A DNA stretch of 64,000 nucleotides from positions 1,984,001 to 2,048,000 of the forward strand of contig CAXXKC010000003.1 in the NCBI GenBank assembly GCA_963674835.2, written 5' to 3'. Position numbers and translations under genes: made by a program. This document shows positions 34,730 through 46,704 of this stretch, in pieces (the stretch's first letter is position 1; every line of letters starts with the position of its first letter). This DNA comes from G963674835 sp963674835. GTDB taxonomy: Bacteria > Planctomycetota > Planctomycetia > Pirellulales > Thermoguttaceae. Under the pieces are notes generated by a model. That model searched no databases. It was not told the origin of the DNA and saw only the letters and a list, made by a program, of their open reading frames with translations.

Positions 34730-35854
34730 TCAGATGCCGCGGATGCGGTGCTTTGCGGGGCGTGCCGGTCGCCGATGCCGAAGCACCTTGAGAATGCCGA
34801 TCATGACAAGAATGATCGTGGCTGGAATGACCACCATGATGACCAGCTTGTCGAAAGCCTTGACCGTGCCGGGGACGACGATCTGCAGGACCAGATAGGT
34901 GAAGTAGGCCGCGTAGCAGGCGAGAAACAGGACGCCTTCCCATCGCGTGACGACACAGCCGCGGCAGATAATGGGAATGCAGAGGATCGATGCGGCGATC
35001 ATGACGGGGATGTCGAACCGGATCGCCGCCGACGGCACCTTCAGCATCTCCGACGCAACCAGGGCGGCGATCCCGAGGACGGCCAGCGAGTTGAGGATGT
35101 TGCTGCCGATGATCGTGCCCAGCGCGATGTGGCGACGGCCCCGCGCGCTGAACCAGATCGCCGCGATCAACGTGGGCAACGATGCGCCGATGGCCAGAGC
35201 GGTCAATCCGGCCAACCGTGAGTCGATCTTCAACAGGTCCGCCAAGTCGGCGACGCCTCGCACCAAGCAGTATGCCCCCAGCAGAATGAGGCCCAAGCCG
35301 GTCACACCCAGGATAACTTGTACGATCAGGCTTCGCGGCGACTGCAGCGGGCCACTTCGCACGAGTTGTGCGAGGTCTTCGCGGACGGGGGACGTTTCGC
35401 CACGACCGAGAAATGCGGTCCAGCCCACGTAGGCAAGGGCGGCGATCACCAGTCCTACGCCATCGGCACGTCCGATGTATCCCTTCCAAGCCAAACCGAG
35501 CACGGCCAACGACACCAGGACGACCAACGGTACGTCGAGCCGGATCAATCGCGCAGCGGCCGTCAGGGGCGTGAGCAGGGCCGACAGTCCGAGAATGAAC
35601 AGCACACCAAAGATGTTGCTGCCCACGATCGTGCCGACCGCAAGGCCGCTTTCGCCACGATAGCTGGCGATCGCGCTGGTGGCCAGCACGGGCATGGTCG
35701 CGCCCAAGGCGATGACGATCACTCCGATCATCTCGAGCGAGAGACCTATCCGGGTTACCAATCCCGAAGCTCCGCGGACCAGCAGGCCGCTGCCGAGGAT
35801 GAGCAGAATCGCTCCGGCGATGGCGATAGCCGCCGGCAGAAGGTACTCGTGCAC
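34730..35854 (-). CDS. Calcium/sodium antiporter, CaCA superfamily
   Basis: A 374-residue inner-membrane exchanger of the YrbG/CaxA type that couples Na or H influx to Ca efflux. Two inverted five-helix halves each carry an alpha motif: IVIALGATMPVLATSAIA with GTIVGSNIFGVL, and TALAIGASLPTLIAAIW with GTIIGSNILNSL. The acidic residue usually found in the first alpha motif (GTSLPE in relatives) is absent in both, where VL and TL appear, so ion selectivity may differ. The GTG at 35854 has GAGGAA eight bases upstream and starts right at the first helix; an upstream ATG at 35899 is the alternative. Confidence 0.87.
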   Translation of the reverse strand: MHEYLLPAAIAIAGAILLILGSGLLVRGASGLVTRIGLSLEMIGVIVIALGATMPVLATSAIASYRGESGLAVGTIVGSNIFGVLFILGLSALLTPLTAAARLIRLDVPLVVLVSLAVLGLAWKGYIGRADGVGLVIAALAYVGWTAFLGRGETSPVREDLAQLVRSGPLQSPRSLIVQVILGVTGLGLILLGAYCLVRGVADLADLLKIDSRLAGLTALAIGASLPTLIAAIWFSARGRRHIALGTIIGSNILNSLAVLGIAALVASEMLKVPSAAIRFDIPVMIAASILCIPIICRGCVVTRWEGVLFLACYAAYFTYLVLQIVVPGTVKAFDKLVIMVVIPATIILVMIGILKVLRHRRPARPAKHRIRGI

Positions 35855-36378
35855 GATCCGTTCCTCAAAAAGGCACGACAATGAAGCAGGAACCTGCATG
35901 AAAACGCCTCTATTCTACTCCACCACGTCCCTAAAGGGGAGATGGTTGTCGTCATCAAAGCATCGCCTGGTGGATAGGCCTGACGACGATCGGGGCTCAT
36001 TCTGACGACACGGCCTATCGGACCATCGCGGCCCCACCCGCGCCGCGACGTTGGGGGTGCCCGTGTTTCTCGGCATTTGCCGCAGGGCTACTCGAATCGG
36101 TGCTATTGGCATGCTCGTTGCGACCGGTCATAATCGACGTCGCTATTGCAGGATCGCGAGGCTGGATTTGGAGTTTGAATCGTGAGACTCTTCCTGTGTG
36201 ACCTGGCTCTTCTGTTTGCCGCTGCCGGCGTCGTCGTCTGGACCGTCCTTGCCAGCCTTTAGGCGGGATTTCCTGCCACTGGGCATGCGGCAAGAGCACT
36301 GGCGAGGGTCCTAGCCCGGCTCAGGGATCCTAACAGGACACTCCCCGCGGCGTGAAATATGCCAGCGGGGTCGAGCGT
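35855..36378. other. Gene-poor stretch with possible 26-residue peptide
   Basis: No ordinary gene. A GTG-initiated frame at 36181-36261 (+) would encode a 26-residue hydrophobic peptide (RLFLCDLALLFAAAGVVVW) with GGAG about 12 bases upstream. It has the look of a single-pass membrane microprotein but nothing else supports it. Confidence 0.25.
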
Positions 36379-37728
36379 TTACCCCAGGGCGTGTTTTGCC
36401 AGCTTGTCGCGAAACGTGGACGGCTTCATGCCGAGAGACGCGGCCGCGGCCGTCTTGTTGCCGCCACAGGCGCGGAGGGCGTTTTCGAGCAATTGGCGCT
36501 CGGCTTCCTCCATGGCCGCCTGAAAACCGCCGACGGGCAGATTCCCGTTGCCGGCAGCGGCCGCCGGCTCGGCCGAGCCCTCGATCTCGGCGGCCAGGAG
36601 ATCGGCGGTGATTTTGCCGACCCCCACCAGGTACGCCCGTTCGAGCGTGTGGAGCAATTCCCGGACGTTTCCGGGCCAGTTGTGCTGCTGAAGCACCTCG
36701 ATGGCCGCCGGCTCGATCTGGTATGGACCTCCCTGGGCGACACGGGCCAGCAGGCGCTCGGCCAGGGCGGGAATGTCGTCGCGACGTTCACGGAGGGGAG
36801 GGACGTTGATTCGCAACACGTCGAGCCGGTAGTACAGATCCTGCCGGAACGTGCCGTCGCCGGTCTTCTCCAGGAGGTTTCGTTTTGTCGAGGCGACGAT
36901 GCGCACGTCGGCCTTGATGAGCTTGCTGCCGCCGACGCGTTCGAAGAGTTTCTCCTCGATCGCACGTAAAAGCTTCGACTGCTGTTCGAAGGGAATGTCG
37001 TCGACGTCGTCGAGGTAGAGCGTTCCGCCCTCGGCGAGTTCGAAGCGGCCCTTGCGGGTTTGTTCGGCGCCGGTGAAGGAGCCCTTTTCGTGGCCGTAGA
37101 GTTCGCTCTCGATCAACTGGGGCGGGAAGAGCGTGCAACCGACCTTGACGAAGGGGAAACTGTGGCGGTGGGAATGCCGGTGAATCACGGCGGCGATGAG
37201 GTCTTTGCCCACGCCGGTTTCTCCGCACAGGAGCACGTTGGCATCGGTCCGCGTGCAGATCTCCACCATTCGGCGCACGCGGGACATGGCCTGGGAGCGG
37301 CCGACGATCGTCTCCTCGATGGTGGCGGCCGTCGCTTCCTTGGAGGCGCCGGCGTCGGCGCCCTGTCGTTCGCGTTCGATGCGGGCGATCAGAGGGAAGA
37401 TGTCTTCGTTGCGGAAGGGCTTGGTGACGAAATCGAATGCGCCGAGCTTAACGGCCTCGACGGCGACCGGGATGCTCCCGTAGGCCGTCATGACGATCAC
37501 CTCGACCTCGTTGGCGAGGGGGCCCTGCTTGATCCATTTAAGCAGTTCCATGCCATCGAGCTTGGGCATCTTCATGTCGGTCACGACGACGTCGAACGGC
37601 GCGGCGCCTAACTGCTGCAGGGCCTCTTCGCCGTCGGCTGCGGTCAGGACGGCGTGCCCCTGCGTGGCCAAGTCGTCGGCCAGCGTGAGCCGCTTGATCT
37701 TTTCGTCGTCGACAACGAGGATTCTCAT
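36379..37728 (-). CDS. NtrC-family sigma-54-dependent response regulator
   Basis: A 449-residue activator. The receiver domain (residues 1-115) has the phosphorylatable Asp in VVVTDMKMPKLDG. The AAA+ domain (about 135-370) has Walker A GETGVGKD and the sigma-54-contacting loop GSFTGA, a common variant of GAFTGA. A C-terminal Fis-type helix-turn-helix ends in KTAAAASLGMKPSTFRDKL. It starts inside the stop of the upstream kinase gene by an ATGA overlap, so the pair is one unit. Target promoters should carry GG-N10-GC boxes; none was assigned here. Confidence 0.93.
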   Translation of the reverse strand: MRILVVDDEKIKRLTLADDLATQGHAVLTAADGEEALQQLGAAPFDVVVTDMKMPKLDGMELLKWIKQGPLANEVEVIVMTAYGSIPVAVEAVKLGAFDFVTKPFRNEDIFPLIARIERERQGADAGASKEATAATIEETIVGRSQAMSRVRRMVEICTRTDANVLLCGETGVGKDLIAAVIHRHSHRHSFPFVKVGCTLFPPQLIESELYGHEKGSFTGAEQTRKGRFELAEGGTLYLDDVDDIPFEQQSKLLRAIEEKLFERVGGSKLIKADVRIVASTKRNLLEKTGDGTFRQDLYYRLDVLRINVPPLRERRDDIPALAERLLARVAQGGPYQIEPAAIEVLQQHNWPGNVRELLHTLERAYLVGVGKITADLLAAEIEGSAEPAAAAGNGNLPVGGFQAAMEEAERQLLENALRACGGNKTAAAASLGMKPSTFRDKLAKHALG

Positions 37729-39032
37729 TCCGATTTCGCCGTGTTGATGAGAATGGTATCGGCGGGGTTGAGCACCACGGTGAAGGTGGTTCCCTGGCCC
37801 AGTGCGCTGCGGACCTCGATGCGGCCGCCCATCTCGGAGATGAGCATTCGGCAGAGGCCCAATCCGAGGCCCGTCCCGCCCGACTCGGCCCGCGTGGTGT
37901 AGAAGGGCTCGAAGATCTTCTCCAGTTGCACGCGAGGGATGCCTACGCCGGTGTCGGAGACTTCGATGGCGACGGAGCCCATCTGGTCTTCGTCCTTACG
38001 GCCCAGCGCGGTCGTGCGGATCGTGAGCACACCGCCGTCGGGCATGGCTGCGATGGCGTTGGTACACAGATTGAAGAGCACCTCCTGCACGGTGTACGGG
38101 TCGCCCCACACGGCCGGCACGGCGCCCAGTTCGGTTTCGGTGCGAATGCGATTGCCGAAGTTACCGCCGAGGAACTGGAGGGTTCCTTCGACGGCGGCGT
38201 TGACGTCGGTCTTCTGCAGCTCGATGCCGCGAGGGCGGGCGAACGCCTGGACGCGTTTGGCCGTGCGCTCGATGCGTTCCAAGGCCTCGGCCATCAGTTG
38301 GACGTATTCGGTCAGGTGGGTGTTGCCTTTCACGCCTTCGCCGATCCGCTGGAGGCAATTCTGCACGCCGTCCAAGGGATTGGCGATCTGGTGGGCGATG
38401 CCGGCAACGAGTTGCCCGATGCCGAGGAGCTTTTCTTTCTGTCGGATTTCGGCGTGCGCCCGGTCGACGTAGCGGCGGATCGACGTCGTGCAATACACGG
38501 CGATCCAGAGCGTGCTGGAGAACGCGACGAAGACGCCGAGCAAGTAGAGTCCGTCGAGCGGTTGGACGTTGGCGGGCTCGGAGCGGAAATGCAGGGGAAA
38601 GGAGGGAATCCAAGCCATCGACTCGGCGAGCATCACCGCGCCGACCATCACGGAGGCGAACGCGGCAAAGAAGTAGGGTTCCCGGCCGCGAAGGTACATG
38701 CCGGCGATGATCATGTGGAAGACGAAGTAGAAGAGGAACGGGTTGCGCGGCAGATCGGCGAAGTAAAGGAGTAGGGTCAGCGCGATGAGGTCCAAGAAGA
38801 CCTGGAGGAAGATGTTCCGTTCGACGTTTCGCTCGCCGGCGGCCCACTCGCGCTGACTGAGCTGAAAGAGCGTGTTGTATGCGGTGATTCCGAGGCCGAC
38901 GAGATAGAGAGGCAACGGGCGGCGGACGATGCCGAGGACGGCGGAAGCGAACCAGATCGTGACGAACATCAACACGACGGCGAGCCAGCGCAGGGACACC
39001 AGCCAACGCGCGCCTTCGGGTGGAAGTTTCAT
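37725..39032 (-). CDS. Membrane sensor histidine kinase
   Basis: A 435-residue kinase with about five to six transmembrane helices in the first 190 residues and no large periplasmic loop, so it probably senses a membrane or intramembrane signal. The phosphorylation motif is GIAHQIANPLDG, where most kinases have HEINNP. ATP-binding motifs NLCTNAIAAMP, VSDTGVGIP and GTGLGLGLCR follow. The paired NtrC-type regulator overlaps it by four bases. Signal unknown. Confidence 0.92.
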   Translation of the reverse strand: MKLPPEGARWLVSLRWLAVVLMFVTIWFASAVLGIVRRPLPLYLVGLGITAYNTLFQLSQREWAAGERNVERNIFLQVFLDLIALTLLLYFADLPRNPFLFYFVFHMIIAGMYLRGREPYFFAAFASVMVGAVMLAESMAWIPSFPLHFRSEPANVQPLDGLYLLGVFVAFSSTLWIAVYCTTSIRRYVDRAHAEIRQKEKLLGIGQLVAGIAHQIANPLDGVQNCLQRIGEGVKGNTHLTEYVQLMAEALERIERTAKRVQAFARPRGIELQKTDVNAAVEGTLQFLGGNFGNRIRTETELGAVPAVWGDPYTVQEVLFNLCTNAIAAMPDGGVLTIRTTALGRKDEDQMGSVAIEVSDTGVGIPRVQLEKIFEPFYTTRAESGGTGLGLGLCRMLISEMGGRIEVRSALGQGTTFTVVLNPADTILINTAKSE

Positions 39033-39434
39033 GGCAGATTAGGCCCCTGCAAAGGGATCCGCGGTTTGGGCTGCCTCCGGCGGCCGGCGATCGCACGCGG
39101 GTCGCCCGCCCCCGAGGGGGCATTGGTAGCTCGGCTCCCTCGATGTCCACATCCGACGAGCGGCGGCTCGCCCCTGGTTTGCCTGCGCGAGCCGTGCTCA
39201 GACGTATAATGCTAACCTGTTACCCGGTCCGCGACAATGTTGCGTGAACAAATAGGACGGTTACACAATCTGAGAATTTTACGTGTTTTGCGATGGAATA
39301 GCAGTCACTGTGGGTTTCCGGTTCTCCATCGCGCAACCACGCCAACGGAGGGGTTTCGTTTTCGCCGTATACTGAAACGGGGCCGGGTCGCGACGCGGCC
39401 GATGGCATTTGTTACGCCCACGCTGGACCGACGC
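39033..39434. other. Gene-free stretch upstream of cardiolipin synthase
   Basis: No supported gene. A perfect TATAAT at 39206-39211 could be a -10 box reading toward cls, but the nearest -35-like TTGCCT is 20 bases away, so the promoter call is weak. Confidence 0.3.
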
Positions 39435-40871
39435 ATGAGTTTGCTGTTCTGGACCCACCTACTGGCCGCCAGTGAGTGGATCATCCGCGTGATCATGCTG
39501 CCGGTGATCGTGCTGCGCAAACATCGGCCGGTGACAGCGCTGGCCTGGTTGAGCATTGTATTCCTGGAGCCATGGATTGGCTTGGGGGCCTATTTGCTTC
39601 TGGGCGAGAACCGGCTTGGCCGAAGGCGGCTGGCGCGACGGCGGACGCAGCGTGTCGCGTTTGAGAGTGCCGAGCAACCGCGACGCGAGCGTACTGGACG
39701 GTCTGCCGCGCGGGCCGACCAGGAACAACGGACTTTGGGGGACCTGGCCGAGCGGGCGGTCGGTCTGCCGGTGGTCGGCGGCAACACGATCGACCTGTTC
39801 TCGGATACGGATCTGGCCATCGACCGGTTGATTGCGGACATCGATGCGGCGGTGAACCACGTTCACTTGCTGTTCTACATCTTCCGTGATGACTGTGTGG
39901 GGCGGCGCGTCGCCGAGGCACTGGTTCGAGCGCATGGTCGGGGCGTGACGTGCCGGGTATTGGCCGATGCGGTCGGTTCGCGCGGCCTGTTTCGGCGGTT
40001 GGCACCCGAGTTGCGAGCGAAGGGCGTGGCCGTACACCCGGTTCTTCCGGTCAACCTTCTGCGGCTTCCGCTGGCGCGGCTCGATTTGCGCAACCATCGC
40101 AAACTGGCGGTGATTGACGGGCGGATCGCGCTGGCCGGATCGCAGAACATTGTGGAGGGCAGCTATGGGCACCGCCGCGCCGGAGGATGGCACGACGTGA
40201 TGGGCCGGATCACGGGGCCGGCGGTCGGCGATTTTCAGGGCGTGTTTCTCGAAGACTGGTACCACGAGACGGGCGAGTTGCTGGAAGGGCCCGGGCTGTA
40301 CCCGACGATCGAGCCGCAGGGGTCGGTCGCGATGCAGGTCGTTCCCACGGGACCCGACTTGCCGACCGAGGCCTTCCAGGCGGTGTTGGTCGAGGCGATC
40401 TTTCTGGCCCGGCGGCGCGTGGTGATTACGTCGCCCTACTTCATTCCCAACGAGGCCATGCTGCTGGCCCTGCGACTGGCCGTGTTGCGCGGCGTGAGCG
40501 TGAGCCTGATTCTACCGAGGCACAGCGACCATCCGCTGGTGGACGCTGCGGGGAGCTTCTACTGGGAGCACCTGATGCACTGCGGGGTGAACGTGTATCT
40601 GTACTACGCGGGCATGCTTCACGCGAAGACTTTGACGGTCGACGACCGCCTGGCGATGTTCGGCTCGGCCAATTACGACATTCGCTCCTTCGAGCTGAAC
40701 TTCGAACTGAACGTTCTTCTGGAGGATCGGCAGGCCGTGGCCGCGCTGGCGCGTCTGCAAGACGAGTATGAGCGGTTGTCGACGCTGGCGCTCTCCGGCG
40801 ACGGCCCTAGTCGGACGTGGGGTGGACGGCTGAAGGCCAACCTTGCCAAACTGTTCAGTCCGCTCCTATGA
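39435..40871 (+). CDS. cls: Cardiolipin synthase, phospholipase D family
   Basis: A 478-residue enzyme that joins two phosphatidylglycerols to make cardiolipin. Two N-terminal membrane helices (LLFWTHLLAASEWIIRVIML and ALAWLSIVFLEPWIGLGAY) precede two HKD motifs, HRKLAVID and HAKTLTVDD, each followed by the usual Gly/Ser region. Length and layout fit bacterial ClsA. ATG 39435 places the first helix at the N-terminus. Its stop overlaps the start of the phosphoesterase gene. Confidence 0.92.
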   Translation: MSLLFWTHLLAASEWIIRVIMLPVIVLRKHRPVTALAWLSIVFLEPWIGLGAYLLLGENRLGRRRLARRRTQRVAFESAEQPRRERTGRSAARADQEQRTLGDLAERAVGLPVVGGNTIDLFSDTDLAIDRLIADIDAAVNHVHLLFYIFRDDCVGRRVAEALVRAHGRGVTCRVLADAVGSRGLFRRLAPELRAKGVAVHPVLPVNLLRLPLARLDLRNHRKLAVIDGRIALAGSQNIVEGSYGHRRAGGWHDVMGRITGPAVGDFQGVFLEDWYHETGELLEGPGLYPTIEPQGSVAMQVVPTGPDLPTEAFQAVLVEAIFLARRRVVITSPYFIPNEAMLLALRLAVLRGVSVSLILPRHSDHPLVDAAGSFYWEHLMHCGVNVYLYYAGMLHAKTLTVDDRLAMFGSANYDIRSFELNFELNVLLEDRQAVAALARLQDEYERLSTLALSGDGPSRTWGGRLKANLAKLFSPLL

Positions 40872-41620
40872 TCCAGCAAGGACCCAGCGACCGGGAATCG
40901 AGCATGACGCAGACGCGGAAGACCTACTTTGTCTCCGACTTGCACCTTTTCGCGCGGCGATCGCAGGCAAACCGTCATGCGACTCAAATCGTGCGGGCGG
41001 CTTCGCAGGCGGACCATTTTGTGCTTGGGGGCGACATTTTTGACTTCCGCTGGTCGCAGGCACGGACGGTTCGACACGCGGTGGAAGATGCGGTCGGCTG
41101 GCTGACGCTGCTTACGTCAGAGTGCCCGGAGTGCCAGTTCCATCTGCTGTTGGGCAACCACGATTTCCATCAGGGATTCATCGATCGGTTGATCGAATTG
41201 GAGAAGTCGATCCCAAACCTGTCATGGTATCCGTACTACTTTCGGCTCGGGAGCAGTGTGTTCATCCACGGCGACGTGGCCGATCGGGTGATGAGCGAGG
41301 AGATGCTAACCCACGCCCGGTCGCGCTGGCTGCATCGCAGGACACGGGGCGTGCTGCTGAACCGGATCTACGATCTGGTGGTCGCTACCCACCTGCATCG
41401 GCCGGTGCCGTTCCTGCGGTACCGCAAGCGGGTCGTTGCCAAGCGGATCCTGGCCTATTTGAGGGACATCGGCCAAGGGCCCGACAGCGGGGTGCGGAAT
41501 GTGTACTACGGGCACACGCATCAGAGCATCGTCGGGTACGCGTATGGGGGCCTGACGTTCCACAACTCGGGCGCCCCGATGCGCGGCGTGCGGTTTCAGA
41601 TTCTTGAGGTCGAGACGTGA
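40868..41620 (+). CDS. Calcineurin-like metallophosphoesterase, LpxH-like
   Basis: A 250-residue metal-dependent phosphoesterase. Motifs in order are VSDLHL, GGDIFDF, GNHD and GHTH, the signature of the superfamily. Overall it resembles UDP-2,3-diacylglucosamine hydrolases (LpxH) of lipid A synthesis, which suits the neighbouring phospholipid enzyme. An exact substrate cannot be fixed from sequence. ATG 40868 overlaps the cls stop by four bases (ATGA); ATG 40904 is a possible shorter start. Confidence 0.87.
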   Translation: MIQQGPSDRESSMTQTRKTYFVSDLHLFARRSQANRHATQIVRAASQADHFVLGGDIFDFRWSQARTVRHAVEDAVGWLTLLTSECPECQFHLLLGNHDFHQGFIDRLIELEKSIPNLSWYPYYFRLGSSVFIHGDVADRVMSEEMLTHARSRWLHRRTRGVLLNRIYDLVVATHLHRPVPFLRYRKRVVAKRILAYLRDIGQGPDSGVRNVYYGHTHQSIVGYAYGGLTFHNSGAPMRGVRFQILEVET

Positions 41621-41723
41621 GGTGCCGACCGGCCGGCCGACTCCTTCCCCCTGGGAGGCTCTCGCGGTAGACTGGTCGATTCGAATGATCGGATTCTTTC
41701 GCCCAGCAGGAGCGTGAACAGAC

Positions 41724-42908
41724 ATGGCAAAAAAGACCATTGAAGACGTAGACGTTCAAGGCAAGAAGGTCCTCATGCGGGTCGATTTCAACGTGCCCCT
41801 GGACGACCAGCAGCGGGTAACCGACGACCGGCGGATCGCCATGGCGTTGCCGTCGATCAAGTCGGTGCTGGATCGGGGCGGCGCACTGATCCTGATGAGC
41901 CACCTGGGACGCCCCAAGGACGCTCCCGATCCGAAGTTCAGCATGAAGCCGGCGGCCGAGAAGCTGGCCGAGCTGTTGGGCAAGCCGGTGGAGTTCGCGA
42001 CCGACGTGGTCGGCGACGACGCCAAGGCCAAGGCGGCCGCTCTGCAGCCTGGCCAAGTGCTGGTGCTGGAGAACTTGCGCTTCCATCCGGGCGAGAAGAA
42101 GGGGGATGCGGCGTTCGCCAAGACGCTGGCCGACATGGCCGACATCTACTGCAACGACGCGTTCGGCACGTGCCATCGGACGGACGCGTCGATGGTGGCC
42201 GTCCCGCAAGCAATGGGAAGCAAGCCGAAGGTGGTCGGATTCCTCGTAGCCAAGGAGATTCAGTATCTGTCGGACACGATCGCCAATCCGGCGCGGCCGT
42301 TCGTGGCAATTCTCGGCGGCGCCAAGGTATCGGACAAGATTCCGGTGATCGAGAACCTCTTGAGCATCTGCGACAAGGTGCTCATCGGCGGTGCGATGGC
42401 GTATACGTTCTCGCTGGCCCAGGGGGGCGAGGTGGGCAATAGCCTGGTGGAGGCCGACAAGGTGGATCTGGCCAAGAAACTGCTCCAGGCCGGCGGTGAG
42501 AAGCTCATGCTTCCGGTCGACACCCACTGTGCGGACGCCTTCAGCGCCGACGCCAACAAGCAGGTCGTCGAGGCCGGACACATCCCGGAGGGCTGGCAGG
42601 GGCTGGACATCGGCCCGAAGACGGCCCAACGGTATGCCGAGGCCGTCCGCAGCGCGAAGACCGTCGTGTGGAACGGCCCAATGGGCGTGTTTGAGATGCC
42701 GCCGTTCGACGAAGGCACGAAGATCGTCGCCAAGGCCATTGCCGAGAGCGATGCGACGAGTATCATCGGCGGCGGCGACAGCGCGGCGGCCATCCAACAG
42801 CTCGGCTTTGCGGACAAGGTCAGCCACGTGAGCACGGGCGGCGGCGCCAGTCTGGCGATGCTGGAAGGACGGAAGTTCCAGGCGGTGGAAATCCTGGACG
42901 ATAAATAA
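41724..42908 (+). CDS. pgk: Phosphoglycerate kinase
   Basis: A 394-residue glycolytic enzyme interconverting 1,3-bisphosphoglycerate + ADP and 3-phosphoglycerate + ATP. Family motifs are VLMRVDFNVPLD, LMSHLGRPK, FAILGGAKVSDKI-like (VAILGGAKVSDKI), NGPMGVFE and GGGDSAAAI with the C-terminal STGGGASL. Full length, cytosolic. The gene stands alone apart from a small gene 25 bases downstream; no gap or tpi neighbours are present. Confidence 0.96.
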   Translation: MAKKTIEDVDVQGKKVLMRVDFNVPLDDQQRVTDDRRIAMALPSIKSVLDRGGALILMSHLGRPKDAPDPKFSMKPAAEKLAELLGKPVEFATDVVGDDAKAKAAALQPGQVLVLENLRFHPGEKKGDAAFAKTLADMADIYCNDAFGTCHRTDASMVAVPQAMGSKPKVVGFLVAKEIQYLSDTIANPARPFVAILGGAKVSDKIPVIENLLSICDKVLIGGAMAYTFSLAQGGEVGNSLVEADKVDLAKKLLQAGGEKLMLPVDTHCADAFSADANKQVVEAGHIPEGWQGLDIGPKTAQRYAEAVRSAKTVVWNGPMGVFEMPPFDEGTKIVAKAIAESDATSIIGGGDSAAAIQQLGFADKVSHVSTGGGASLAMLEGRKFQAVEILDDK

Positions 42909-42933
42909 GAAACGGGACGAATCGGTCAAAGAG

Positions 42934-43170
42934 ATGTATCACCATTTCTCCAAGGACATAGACAGTCGGTTGGCTGCCTTCGCCGCCAGCCCGCATATTA
43001 GCAAGGACGCGAAGCGGGATGTGAAGCTGATCGCCACCCGAATCAAGGATGCGGACGACTACGCGGACCGGCCCCAGAATGCTTATGTCGGCTTCAGCGT
43101 GAAGGTAAGCGGCTTTTCGCGCGACATCAAACAGGCGCTTCGCCACCTGGAGATGGTGTTGGAGAAATAG
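42934..43170 (+). CDS. Small helical protein after pgk
   Basis: A 78-residue soluble protein, highly charged and probably helical (MYHHFSKDIDSRLAAFAAS, VKVSGFSRDIKQALRHLEMV). There is no signal, no Cys and no recognised motif. It follows pgk by 25 bases and may be cotranscribed, though only a weak ribosome site is visible. Function unknown. Confidence 0.55.
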   Translation: MYHHFSKDIDSRLAAFAASPHISKDAKRDVKLIATRIKDADDYADRPQNAYVGFSVKVSGFSRDIKQALRHLEMVLEK

Positions 43171-43197
43171 GCGAGGTTGCGGGTCGGCGTGGTGGAG

Positions 43198-46401
<3,204 letters not shown>

Positions 46402-46590
46402 CGTCGAGTGCCCTCCAATTCCCTGGGCCTCGAATAGAAGCGGGACCAACTCCCAACCATGGCTACGTTGAGAACATTGCTGCTGCCATCACCGCAGCGG
46501 GCCGGTCCGCGCCCTGTAGGAATCTACTGTAATCTTTCAACTTAGCAGTCTGACGGTCAAGTCGATATCATACCGTCGGGGTACTTCATG

Positions 46591-46699
46591 TTGATACGGG
46601 CACAGCCAATGGTCGCGACTCAACCCGGACACCAGCCGAGGCGGCTGAAATCCGGGGCGCCGGTTTCCGCTCAGCGCGCGTTGGCACCTCGGGCCTCAA
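46591..46699. mobile_element. Foldback element, family B, copy at 46.6 kb
   Basis: A 109-bp member of family B with TTG...CAA ends. It aligns with the copies at 59921-60029 and 63681-63789 (shared core CAGCCAATGGTCGCGACT-like, CCGGACACCAGCCGAGGCGG and ATCCGGGGCGCCGG), with about 20 differences. It lies five bases past the stop of the MgtC/DUF4010 gene; the TA flank is lost here. Confidence 0.6.
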
Positions 46700-46704
46700 T
46701 CGGG

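Noticed and set aside
36015..36299. 94-codon minus-strand frame
   Set aside because: It lacks a ribosome site, has low-complexity Arg/Gln content and no homology cue.
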